In this document: piece after piece, positions 9,014 through 16,763 of the stretch | Numbering within the stretch: position 1 is the stretch's first letter | How the letters are laid out: each line of letters opens with the position of its first letter | Source: Paludisphaera borealis | Lineage (GTDB): Bacteria > Planctomycetota > Planctomycetia > Isosphaerales > Isosphaeraceae | Assembly: GCF_001956985.1 (NCBI RefSeq) | Contig: NZ_CP019082.1 | Span: 2,666,001 to 2,730,000, forward strand | Direction of reading: 5' to 3' | Length of the DNA: 64,000 nucleotides | Program-made: the position numbers and the translations under genes | The notes under the pieces: generated by a model | Seen by the model: the letters and a program-made list of their open reading frames with translations, nothing else | Databases searched by the model: none | Told to the model about the DNA's origin: nothing

Positions 9014-10243
9014 TCATCTGTCGGTCTTCTCGACCATGCGGAGTTGCGTGCTGACGACCCGGCCCTGTGGATCGATCAGGTTCAAGAAATAGGCCGTGGC
9101 ACCGGTTGGGAGCTGGCCGTCGATGGTCCTGGCGGCCTGGTCGACGCGCGCCTCGGCGGTTTCCCAGAGCCGGTCGGGCCAGGAGCCGTCGGCCTTGGTG
9201 TAGAGCAGTTGGGCGCTGGCGACGAGGTCCTGGCCGGCGAACGCGGCGCGGATCGTCGAGCCGTCGCGAACGACCGTGGAGACCTCGACGAGCGGCTTGC
9301 CTCCCTTGAGGATCGAATCGGCGAATGCGTGGATTTCTTCGGGGTTCTCGCCGGCAGGTCCATGACCGTGCGGCATGCGGAGGCGGACGCAGAGAGTCGA
9401 CGAGCCGCCCGCCGCGCGATACGACTTCCGGAGCGAATCGAGCGGGTAGGCGAAATCGTTCGTGCCGGTCACCCAGAGCTTGGGCGCCTTGCCGAGCGGA
9501 AGGTAATGCGACGGGTCCCAGAGCGCCAGCCACCGCTGGCCGCGTTCACCCAGCTTCTCCAACTCGGGCTTCCACACCGAGTTGTCGCCGAGGAACCCGC
9601 ACCCGTAGACCGGCGCGGCGAACTTGAAGCGATCGTCGAGCCCCGAGACGATGCAGGTGAGGTATCCACCCCACGAAATCCCCGTGACGCCGATCCGATC
9701 GGCATCGACTTCCGGTCGCGATCGCAGCAGCGAGTGGGCCAGAAGGACGTCGGCGACCGCGTGGTAAGGCCACTGGTCGGCGACGGGCTCCATCGACGTG
9801 GTGAAGTCGTAGCCCGGAGGTCCGCCCGCCTCGTGGCGCTCCCACTTACCGTATGATCCCTTCGGCACGGCTCCGCAGGTGTCCATCGCGATCGCGGCGT
9901 ACCCCCGCCCCACCCAGAGCCGCACCCACGATTCGAAGGCCGTACCGCCGCCGCCGTGGACCAGGACGATCCCCGGGGCCTTCTCGCCGGGCTGCAACTT
10001 GGGGACGCCGATCCAGGCGAAGACGCGCGTCGGCTTTCCTTTCCACGGCGGACCGTCGTAAAAGACCGCCTCGACACCGTCCGCCGAAAAGCCCTCCGCC
10101 GGCTGCGTCCGAGGCGCGACGAGCATTTCAGGCGTCGCCCGCATCAGCCCCGGCGTCTCCGGCGTCTGTGCGGTCGTGTCGTTCCAGGAACCCAGCAGCA
10201 GGCAGGTCGTCAACAAACCGGCGCGAGCGAGAAATGATGTCAT
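9014..10243 (-). CDS. Secreted alpha/beta hydrolase (acetyl xylan esterase/dienelactone hydrolase-like)
   Basis: Protein of 409 residues with an N-terminal Sec signal (MTSFLARAGLLTTCLLLG, probable cleavage after TAQ). The alpha/beta-hydrolase elements are in order: oxyanion-hole strand VLVHGGGGTAF, nucleophile elbow GISWGG, an acid-loop candidate in VTGTNDFAYPLD, and a catalytic-histidine candidate in MPHGHGP. A beta-rich C-terminal domain follows. Homologues in planctomycetes are often annotated as acetyl xylan esterases, so deacetylation of a polysaccharide outside the cytoplasm is plausible but not shown. The ATG at 10243 is chosen because it begins the signal peptide. It is divergent from the amidase gene. 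Confidence 0.87.
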   Translation of the reverse strand: MTSFLARAGLLTTCLLLGSWNDTTAQTPETPGLMRATPEMLVAPRTQPAEGFSADGVEAVFYDGPPWKGKPTRVFAWIGVPKLQPGEKAPGIVLVHGGGGTAFESWVRLWVGRGYAAIAMDTCGAVPKGSYGKWERHEAGGPPGYDFTTSMEPVADQWPYHAVADVLLAHSLLRSRPEVDADRIGVTGISWGGYLTCIVSGLDDRFKFAAPVYGCGFLGDNSVWKPELEKLGERGQRWLALWDPSHYLPLGKAPKLWVTGTNDFAYPLDSLRKSYRAAGGSSTLCVRLRMPHGHGPAGENPEEIHAFADSILKGGKPLVEVSTVVRDGSTIRAAFAGQDLVASAQLLYTKADGSWPDRLWETAEARVDQAARTIDGQLPTGATAYFLNLIDPQGRVVSTQLRMVEKTDR

Positions 10244-10453
10244 GGGGCGACTCTCAGGGGGTTCGATCCAGCGAAACGGCCCTCCATTGTAACCAAGCCG
10301 ACCGACGATAGCCCTCTGACGCCGCGCCGGCTCGCATGTTAGCTTCGAGGTGGAAATAGCGTCCATCGGTGTTGCTGGGTTCGGGGGGGATTCATTCGCT
10401 CCGTCTCCTTTGAATCCCCCTGGACTGTACATCAAGGTTTTCAGGAGGCGAGC

Positions 10454-11488
10454 ATGTTCCGATACAATGGGGCGCGACCCATTCTCTGGCTGACGGCCCT
10501 GACGGCGCTGGTCGTGGCGGGGCTTCCGGCTCGGGCGGACGGCCCGAGGCCGGGGGAGAAGCTAGGGCGTCGGGGCGACGAGATCGTGGTTTGCGGGCAG
10601 TTGATCCACACGACGGCCCCGGTGGTCCTCTGGATCGACCCGGGCGGATACGACGCCTATCGAGTCGACCGCCGATTCGTGCCTCGGGAGCAGGCCGGCT
10701 GGGAGGAGTCTCAGAAGGCCGGACTCAAGAGCCCGGTGCGGTTCGGGCTGAGAAAGCACAACGTCGCCCCCTCCCTGCTGGAGTCGGTGCACGAGAAGGG
10801 CTGGACGCTGCCTCAACTTCAGGAGGTGGTGGACCAGTTCGTGCTGCATTTCGACGCGCGCGGCACCAGCCGCAGTTGTTTCCAGGTCTTGCATGACCAG
10901 CGCGGCCTGAGCGTGCAGTTCATGCTCGACCTCGACGGCACGATCTATCAGACGATGGACCTGAAGGAAGCCGCATGGCACGCCACCAAGGCGAACTCGC
11001 GGTCGGTGGGGATCGAGATCGCGAACATCGGTGCCTATCCGGTGGGTCGGCCGAACCCGCTCTCGAAGTGGTACGCGAAGGGTCCGGACGGCCACACCCG
11101 CGTCACCCCGCCCGGCGGCCTGGCCCAGGCGCGACTGCACAACCCCCAGGCGAGCCTGCGGCCCTCGAAAGACGAGCCGGTCGTGGGGGTCGTCCAGGGC
11201 GGCAAACTGGAGCAGTACGACCTCACGCCCGAACAATATGACTCCCTGATCAAGTTGACCGCGACGCTTTCGCAAGTCTTCCCCAAGATCAAGCTCCAGG
11301 CCCCCCGGGACACCTCAGGCCAGGTCGTCAACCACACTCTGCCGCCCGAGGAGTACAACCGCTATCAGGGCGTGCTCGGGCACTTCCACGTGCAGGACAA
11401 CAAGACCGATCCCGGCCCCGCGTTGCAGTGGGACAAGGTGATCAACGGCGCCAAGGCGCTGGTGGATGGCTCGCCCGAACCGAAGTGA
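10454..11488 (+). CDS. Secreted N-acetylmuramoyl-L-alanine amidase (Amidase_2/PGRP fold)
   Basis: Protein of 344 residues starting with a signal peptide (ILWLTALTALVVAGLPARA). The amidase_2 core is clear: QFVLHFDARGTS, then SVQFMLDLDGTIYQ, AAWHATKANSRSVGIEIAN, and a late GHFHVQDNKTDPGPALQWD that supplies a zinc-ligand histidine and the conserved Lys/Asp. It would cut the amide bond between muramic acid and the stem peptide in the periplasm. An insertion of about 80 residues between the GIEI block and the GHFH block is longer than usual. The start is supported by AGGAGG just upstream of ATG 10454. Confidence 0.9.
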   Translation: MFRYNGARPILWLTALTALVVAGLPARADGPRPGEKLGRRGDEIVVCGQLIHTTAPVVLWIDPGGYDAYRVDRRFVPREQAGWEESQKAGLKSPVRFGLRKHNVAPSLLESVHEKGWTLPQLQEVVDQFVLHFDARGTSRSCFQVLHDQRGLSVQFMLDLDGTIYQTMDLKEAAWHATKANSRSVGIEIANIGAYPVGRPNPLSKWYAKGPDGHTRVTPPGGLAQARLHNPQASLRPSKDEPVVGVVQGGKLEQYDLTPEQYDSLIKLTATLSQVFPKIKLQAPRDTSGQVVNHTLPPEEYNRYQGVLGHFHVQDNKTDPGPALQWDKVINGAKALVDGSPEPK

Positions 11489-11590
11489 GTCGAGAGGCCC
11501 CCCGACCATCCCCACCGACGGGCAAAAGGGGAGGCAAAAAGGGAAGAATTCGCTCCGTCCCCTTTCCCCGGTCCCGAAAGGATCGCCCTG

Positions 11591-11725
11591 TCACTCAGCT
11601 GCTTTCTTCCAGGGCGCCTGCCAGCCGGAAACGGCCTCGAATTCCTCGTCCGATATTTCGGTGAAATTCTCGTATTGGGTGTTGGCGGTGAATAACCCCT
11701 GGGTTCCGGCGTGGCGGGTCGGAGG
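11591..11725 (-). pseudogene. Possible 3' remnant of a protein gene
   Basis: A 44-codon open stretch on the minus strand, closed by a stop at both ends, encodes a protein-like C-terminus (QGLFTANTQYENFTEISD and GWQAPWKKAAE). No start or upstream domain is present and I do not recognise the family. It lies between the amidase gene and the insertion sequence in a stretch that otherwise has no gene, so it may be what is left of a gene disrupted by repeats. Confidence 0.3.
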
Positions 11726-11770
11726 TCATGCCCGTACCAAGCGGCTCTCACCGTAGACGCGGAAGAAAAC

Positions 11771-12803
11771 AGGGACATGGTGCTCTGTAGAAAACCCGTG
11801 AACCGTCGTCCACTGGCGGTCGTAGAATGACATGTGACTACGAGCAAATCACCACTGCGGGTGTTCCAGGTCGCCTACGAGGCGGCTTGTCGCGCCCTTC
11901 CGGCGCACCGCCACCAGTTCAGCCCCAAGAAGTTCACCCAGCCTCAACTTCTGGCCTGCCTGGTGCTCAAGGAGTTCCTCCGCCTCGACTACCGCGGGTT
12001 GGCGGCGCATCTGGCGGACCAGGCCGACCTCCGGGACCGGATCGGGCTGACGGTCGTCCCGCACTTCACCACGTTTCAGAAGGCCGCACAGCGGTTGCTG
12101 GCCTCGGTCCCCGGCCGCCGGATGTTCGACGCCGTGCTCGATCGTGCGAGGGAGGACGGCACGCTGAAGCGCCGCGTCCCGTTGGCGGCCGTCGACGGCA
12201 CGGGGATGGAGTCGCGGCACGTCAGCCGCTACTACGCCAAGCGTCGCTCCGCCGGAGACTCCGACCCCGCCAGGACTTACGCGCACTATCCCAAGGTCGT
12301 CTTCGTGGTCGACTGCCGGAGCCATATGATCCTCTCGGCGGTCCCGGGGCGTGGCCCGGCGTCGGATCTGGTGCAGTTCGGCCGGGCCTGGACCCAGGCC
12401 GTGCGCCGCGCCCGGATCGACACGCTGCTGGCCGACGCCGACTTCGACGCCGAACGGGTCCACCGGGCCGTCCGGTCGCACGGCGTGCGGACGATCATCC
12501 CGCCGAAGCGGGGCCGGCCGACCGACAAGCCCCCCACGGGCTGGTGGCGGCGGGTGATGAAACAGCGTTTCGCCGGGCTCAAACGCAAGTACGGTCAACG
12601 GTGGCAGGTGGAGACGGTGAACTCGATGCTCAAGCGGCGCTTGGGCTCGGCCCTCCGCGCGCGGAAGCATCCGACCCAGTGCCGCGAGATCGTCCTTCGG
12701 GCCATTACCCATAACGTCATGATTGTGCGACTACGGGTTTTCTACAGAGCAGGGACATGGCGATTTTATTCGCGGCCAGACGTCAACAAAGCGCCATGTC
12801 CCT
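11771..12803. repeat. Inverted repeat AGGGACATGGCG that served as IS target
   Basis: If the insertion sequence is removed, the flanks join to give AGGGACATGGCG, about 29 bases of spacer, and its exact inverse at 12792-12803. The IS therefore inserted within one arm of a pre-existing hairpin-like repeat, possibly a MITE or REP-type unit. Confidence 0.6.
11781..12751 (+). mobile_element. Insertion sequence of the IS4/IS5 (DDE_Tnp_1) superfamily, about 970 bp
   Basis: Perfect 19-base terminal inverted repeats, TGCTCTGTAGAAAACCCGT at 11781-11799 and its inverse at 12733-12751, bound the element. A 9-base direct repeat GGGACATGG lies just outside each end (11772-11780 and 12752-12760), which is a target site duplication. 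With one terminal base ambiguous the duplication could be 10. It carries one transposase gene. Intact ends and a perfect duplication indicate a recent insertion. Confidence 0.92.
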
Positions 12804-12829
12804 ATCTTTTGGTCGGGGGCAAGGGATGA
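11834..12829 (+). CDS. DDE transposase of the insertion sequence
   Basis: Protein of 331 residues. The catalytic triad candidates are Asp in LAAVDGTGMES, Asp in TLLADADFDAE, and Glu in the YREK-type signature YGQRWQVETVNSMLK, where Y, R, E and K have the spacing Y-x2-R-x3-E-x6-K of IS4-type transposases. The start is a GTG at 11834, 35 bases after the left end's inverted repeat. The frame has no stop inside the element: it runs through the right inverted repeat (RVFYRA) and ends about 78 bases into flanking DNA, adding some 26 foreign residues. The protein may still be active, since the catalytic domain is complete. Confidence 0.9.
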   Translation: MTTSKSPLRVFQVAYEAACRALPAHRHQFSPKKFTQPQLLACLVLKEFLRLDYRGLAAHLADQADLRDRIGLTVVPHFTTFQKAAQRLLASVPGRRMFDAVLDRAREDGTLKRRVPLAAVDGTGMESRHVSRYYAKRRSAGDSDPARTYAHYPKVVFVVDCRSHMILSAVPGRGPASDLVQFGRAWTQAVRRARIDTLLADADFDAERVHRAVRSHGVRTIIPPKRGRPTDKPPTGWWRRVMKQRFAGLKRKYGQRWQVETVNSMLKRRLGSALRARKHPTQCREIVLRAITHNVMIVRLRVFYRAGTWRFYSRPDVNKAPCPYLLVGGKG

Positions 12830-12896
12830 GCGTGACGGCCTTTTCATGACTACTTGGAGCCGCGTGAGCAGACCGCGACAGAATGGAGTCCGCGGA

Positions 12897-13982
12897 TCAG
12901 AGCTTCGTGGGGGTTGGTCCCACGGGTCTGCGACGGCGGGTGTAGCCGGCGACGGCTGTCAGGCCAATGCCCAGGAGGACCACCGAACCGGGTTCTGGAA
13001 CGACGGTTGCGACGAAGCCGTGAAAGACGCCGTTGGCGCCGGAGTAGAAACCGGTGATCTCGCCCGAATTGTTGATCCCCGTGATCTGGGTGACGACCAC
13101 ACCGCTGCTGAACGCCGCATCCGGATTATCCAGGAAAGTGTACTTACCTGTATTGGTGTTGTAGAGGAAGCCGTGCTGGCTCGTGGTCGAGTCGCCGTAG
13201 TAGCCCACGGCGATGCCGTGGTCGTTGATCCCGAGGATCTGGGAGAATACGAACGTGGCGCCGGGTTCGCCCGGGACTGCGGGGATCGTCGGGTCGGCGA
13301 TCGCGGTGCCGGTGAGCGTGTCGCCGATCGCGTTGCTTTCCTTCGCCGAGAAACCGTGGACCTGTCCGTCGACGCCGAGGTAGAAGCCCACCACCAATCC
13401 CTGGCTGTTGATACCTTGAGCGTTGACGACGTTCGGCCCCGAAGGGGCGTTGACCGTGATGTTGGCGATGGCGCTCGTCGTGATGAACCCCGGCGAGTCG
13501 CCCTTGATGTATTGGCCGACGATCGTGCCGTTGTCGTTGATTCCGAAGGCGGTCGCGGTCGTCCCTCCGTTGGGAATGAACGTGGTCAGCGTGCTGCCGG
13601 AGAGGTAGAAGGCGTTGCCGTTGCCGTCGCTGCCGACGACCGTGCCCGCGGAGTTGATCCCGAGCGCCATGGCGGTCGTTGATCCGCCGATGTTCAGCAA
13701 GTTGGCCGTCGTGGACGTCAGAGGATTCGCGGTGAAGTTGTTTAGGGCCCCATTGTTGGCGATCGCGAACCCGACGACCTCGCCGGAATTGGAAATCCCA
13801 TTGATGTTGGTCCCCGTGCCCGGGAGCGTGCCCGGACTCGGACCATCGAAGTTGGTGAACCGGTAGCCGTTGGCGCTGGTCGTGTTGAGGACAGTGATGT
13901 TCGCAGCACAAGCCGGGAGTGTCGACAGCAAGACCGCGCCGGCAGCCAATCCTGCGGAGACGCACACTCGCATCGCTTTCAT
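12897..13982 (-). CDS. PEP-CTERM protein with HAF-type repeats
   Basis: Secreted protein of 361 residues. It has a signal peptide (VSAGLAAGAVLLSTLPACA) and a C-terminal PEP-CTERM sorting signal: VVPEPGSVVLLGIGL, a hydrophobic stretch, then RRRR. Between them are repeated units of the form GIN..G.VVG.Y (GINSAGTVVGS, GINDNGTIVGQY, GINSQGLVVGFY, GINDHGIAVGYY, GINNSGEITGFY), matching the HAF extracellular repeat. PEP-CTERM tails are recognised by exosortase, not in this window, so the protein is probably processed and released to the surface or matrix. GAGGTG before ATG 13982 supports the start. Confidence 0.92.
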   Translation of the reverse strand: MKAMRVCVSAGLAAGAVLLSTLPACAANITVLNTTSANGYRFTNFDGPSPGTLPGTGTNINGISNSGEVVGFAIANNGALNNFTANPLTSTTANLLNIGGSTTAMALGINSAGTVVGSDGNGNAFYLSGSTLTTFIPNGGTTATAFGINDNGTIVGQYIKGDSPGFITTSAIANITVNAPSGPNVVNAQGINSQGLVVGFYLGVDGQVHGFSAKESNAIGDTLTGTAIADPTIPAVPGEPGATFVFSQILGINDHGIAVGYYGDSTTSQHGFLYNTNTGKYTFLDNPDAAFSSGVVVTQITGINNSGEITGFYSGANGVFHGFVATVVPEPGSVVLLGIGLTAVAGYTRRRRPVGPTPTKL

Positions 13983-14485
13983 GGCATCACCTCATGTGGA
14001 TACTCAACCTTTCTGGATTCCACGCAAATCCAGATCAATCGCAGACTAGCAAATCAGGATTTTGCAGGCAATCCTTCGCGGCGTTGTTTTGAGCGATCCT
14101 TGTGGAGGCGGCGTTGTTCATATTTGTTGACGACACACGACATGAGCGCCCGAGCGAATCAAAGGGGTCAGGAGCCGTTCCTGACGTCCCTCGCCCCGCT
14201 GGCTAAGGACGAATACGCGAGCGAAGCCATCGAGCCGAGCACGGGTCGCTAGTCGGTAGCTTGGGCCACCACCTGTCCGACAAGGAGTGTTCGCCAGTAT
14301 AGATGCTTACTTCAGGTGGGGCCGGGAAAGCCGGCCTGGACGAGTGGGAGGCAAAAGAGGACGGGGATCGGGCAAGGGCGATTGCCGAAGTTCTCGACGA
14401 GGCCCTTCGAAACAGGATCTCGCCCGTGTAAGCTGAATCCGTCTGACACCGTTGATCGTCACATCGGGATAGGGGAGGTCGGATC
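13983..14485. other. 503-base gene-free stretch
   Basis: No convincing reading frame was seen. It contains the promoter side of the PEP-CTERM gene, a perfect 7-base hairpin (GTCAGGA, 5-base loop, inverse) at 14167-14185 and one copy of a 34-base repeat at 14157-14190. Confidence 0.6.
14157..14190. repeat. 34-base dispersed repeat, copy 1 (hairpin)
   Basis: Begins AATCAAAGGGGTCAGGAGCC. A same-length relative at 15062-15095 begins AATCAAAGGAGTCGGGAGCC; by eye 26 of 34 positions agree. Copy 1 folds into a hairpin, copy 2 does so poorly. Confidence 0.6.
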
Positions 14486-14806
14486 ATGTCTACCGGCGAA
14501 GAAGAGGTCGTGGGCACTCTCGAAGTGCGCGGCGGCAAGATTCGCATCCCCGCCGTCCGGGCGTTCGTGCGAGAAACCCACCACCACCGCGAACTGTCGT
14601 TCTTCGTCCCGCCCGGGAGCATCATCCGGGTCAAGGACCCCGTGAAGCTGATCATCGCCGGGCCTGTCCCTCGGGTGATCTCAGCCAAGGTCGCGGCCCA
14701 CATGCCCTCGGCGCGCGGCGACATCGGCGATCACTACGACGCCAGAATCGCGGGCGAGGAACAATTTCCCGACGGTCTCGACAAGCCTCCCGTAATCATC
14801 GCGTGA
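14486..14806 (+). CDS. Hypothetical small protein
   Basis: Protein of 106 residues, not recognised. It begins with an acidic stretch and a beta-like pattern (VVGTLEVRGGKIRIPAVRAFV), has an HHHR run near residue 32, and continues with alternating hydrophobic residues (KLIIAGPVPRVISAKVAAHM). It has no signal peptide or membrane segment. GGGGAGG about 5-8 bases before ATG 14486 is a good ribosome binding site. It stands alone between repeat-rich spacers. Confidence 0.6.
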   Translation: MSTGEEEVVGTLEVRGGKIRIPAVRAFVRETHHHRELSFFVPPGSIIRVKDPVKLIIAGPVPRVISAKVAAHMPSARGDIGDHYDARIAGEEQFPDGLDKPPVIIA

Positions 14807-14858
14807 TCGACCTTGGCTCGGTTTACCTTTGGAGTGCACACAGGCTGGGGCCGAACTC

Positions 14859-14992
14859 CCTTCTCCCCTTGCGGGAGAAGGTGCCCCGCAGGGGCGGATG
14901 AGGGGGCTTCGATCGCCGAGGCGTCCGAGGAATCCCGATGATTCACCCCTCATCCGGCCGTTCCGGCCACCTTCTCCCGCAAGGGGAGAAGG
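14859..14992. repeat. 134-base palindromic REP/MITE-like element, intact copy
   Basis: Perfect 25-base outer arms (14859-14883 and 14968-14992) and perfect 11-base inner arms (CGGATGAGGGG at 14895-14905 with its inverse at 14946-14956). There is no coding capacity. A related copy, interrupted by another element, lies at 61618-62053, and similarity continues past the right arm. Confidence 0.85.
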
Positions 14993-15061
14993 CATGCTTG
15001 CGACAGCCTGGTTTGATTATTGTGTGCGACTCGACTGCAAACCGCCCTAGCTCGTGGGAGC

Positions 15062-15095
15062 AATCAAAGGAGTCGGGAGCCGTCTCGTAAGTCCC
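15062..15095. repeat. 34-base dispersed repeat, copy 2
   Basis: Diverged relative of the repeat at 14157-14190, in the same orientation, without the clean hairpin of copy 1. Confidence 0.5.
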
Positions 15096-15349
15096 CATTC
15101 ATCGGCGTTCCCAGCTCGCACGATCTGGCCGTCGAATCCGGTATCGGGGCGCCGAGGATTCACGGCCGACTTGATTCAGGGAGGCTTCGCCCGTCGTATA
15201 TTCATAATGGAGGGGTGTCGGCCGACGGGCTCTTTGACAAGTCGTTTGAGGGTGGGCGCGACTCGACGGCGAGGGCGAAAACGCGCGATCGAACCCAATC
15301 CGGCGACGCGATGAAGGCCGGACGCTGGGCTTTGAGAGTGCGAGATCGA

Positions 15350-15568
15350 GCGCGAACGAAGCCAAATCCAGAACGGACGCTTCAGAACGCACATCTTTTA
15401 CCACAAAGACCTTACGCACCCAGAAACCCGTCGATGGTTCGAGAAGATCGGCGCGAACGAAGCCAATTCGCGAGTGGCGGGCCGGGATCGATCGGGGGGA
15501 TGAATCGGCAGAGTCGGGGCGGGAGACGGCGTGGCGGGAGGGGGCGGTTTCGGCGCGAACGAAGCCAA
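15350..15568. repeat. Three 16-base direct repeats at about 102-base period
   Basis: GCGCGAACGAAGCCAA occurs exactly at 15350-15365, 15451-15466 and 15553-15568, spaced 101 and 102 bases. A looser fourth copy begins near 15283. The intervening sequence is not conserved by eye. The region 14807-15701 has no gene I can support. Confidence 0.8.
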
Positions 15569-15701
15569 TTTCGGGGTCGTCAGGATGACCTCCGGCTCCG
15601 GCGGGGGACCGACGTCCACGACCCACATCTGGTCCGACCACGGAAGGATGTTATCCTTGAGGCGGAATCGGCTTCCATCCGTGGTTCGAGGTTTAACAGA
15701 T

Positions 15702-16721
15702 ATGCGAGTAACGACGTTTGGCGAGGTCATGCTGCGATTGACGACGCCGAGGCGCGAACGGTTCAACCAGGCCCGCGCCCTTGAGATGACCTTCGGCGGC
15801 GCCGAAGCCAACGTGGCCGTGTCGCTGGCGATCCTGGGGGACGAGGCGACGTTCGTCACCCGGCTTCCGAAGAACGACATCGCCGAGGCGTGCATCCAGG
15901 AGCTGCGCGGCCTGGGGGTGAACACCCGCGCGATCCTCCGGGGGGGCGACCGGATCGGCGTCTATTACCTGGAGGCGGGGGCGTCGCAGCGAGGGACGAC
16001 CGTCACCTACGACCGGGCCGGCAGCGCCATAACGACGCTCGATCCATCCGAGATCGACTGGCCGGCCCTGCTCGCGGGCAATGACTGGTTTCACTTCACC
16101 GGCATCACCCCGGCGTTGTCCGACGCCGCGGCCCAGGCGACCCGCGACGCGCTCAAGGCCGCCCGGGCGCTCGGAGTGACCGTAAGTTGCGACCTCAACT
16201 ACCGTAAGAAGCTCTGGAGCCCCGCCCAGGCGCAGGCGACCATGAGCCAGTTGATGCCGATGGTCGACTACTGCATCGCCAACGAGGAAGACGCCGAGAA
16301 GGTCTTCGGCATCAAGGCCGAGGGCGCCGAGATCGAACAGGGCCGAATCGACCATGACCGCTATATCGAAGTCGCCGCCGCTCTGACCAAGAAGTTCGGC
16401 TTGAAGGGGGTCGCGATCGCGCTCCGCGAGAGCTTCTCGGCCTCGCGCAACGGCTGGTCGGGGCTGTTCTACAAGGACGGCCAGGCTTGCTTCAGCCGAC
16501 GGTACGAGATCGACGTCGTCGATCGAGTCGGAGCGGGGGACGCGTTCGGGGCGGGGTTCATCCACTCGAGCGGCCTCAAGCGGACGCCGCAGCAGATCGT
16601 CGAATTCGCGGCCGCCGCGAGCTGCCTCAAGCACTCGATCTTCGGCGATTACAATCGGGTCGGACGGAGCGAGATCGAAGCCTTGCTCGGCGGCGACGGC
16701 TCGGGCCGAGTCCAGCGCTGA
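15702..16721 (+). CDS. kdgK: 2-dehydro-3-deoxygluconokinase (PfkB family sugar kinase)
   Basis: Protein of 339 residues of the PfkB/ribokinase family. It starts TTFGEVMLRLTTP, has the substrate-binding GGAEANVAVSLAILG near residue 32, and carries the second PfkB signature DVVDRVGAGDAFGAGF with the catalytic aspartate. The N-terminal pattern and length fit KDG kinase, which phosphorylates 2-keto-3-deoxygluconate to KDPG in uronate/pectin catabolism. ATG 15702 has GAGG about 10 bases upstream and gives the family start, so a longer extension is rejected. No aldolase lies beside it. Other PfkB sugars cannot be excluded. Confidence 0.82.
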   Translation: MRVTTFGEVMLRLTTPRRERFNQARALEMTFGGAEANVAVSLAILGDEATFVTRLPKNDIAEACIQELRGLGVNTRAILRGGDRIGVYYLEAGASQRGTTVTYDRAGSAITTLDPSEIDWPALLAGNDWFHFTGITPALSDAAAQATRDALKAARALGVTVSCDLNYRKKLWSPAQAQATMSQLMPMVDYCIANEEDAEKVFGIKAEGAEIEQGRIDHDRYIEVAAALTKKFGLKGVAIALRESFSASRNGWSGLFYKDGQACFSRRYEIDVVDRVGAGDAFGAGFIHSSGLKRTPQQIVEFAAAASCLKHSIFGDYNRVGRSEIEALLGGDGSGRVQR

Positions 16722-16763
16722 GCCGGCCTCGCCGCAATCCCATGTCTGGGGGCTCGATCCAAG

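Noticed and set aside
15350-15568. CRISPR array
   Set aside because: Repeats are only 16 bases and spacing is about 102; no cas genes.
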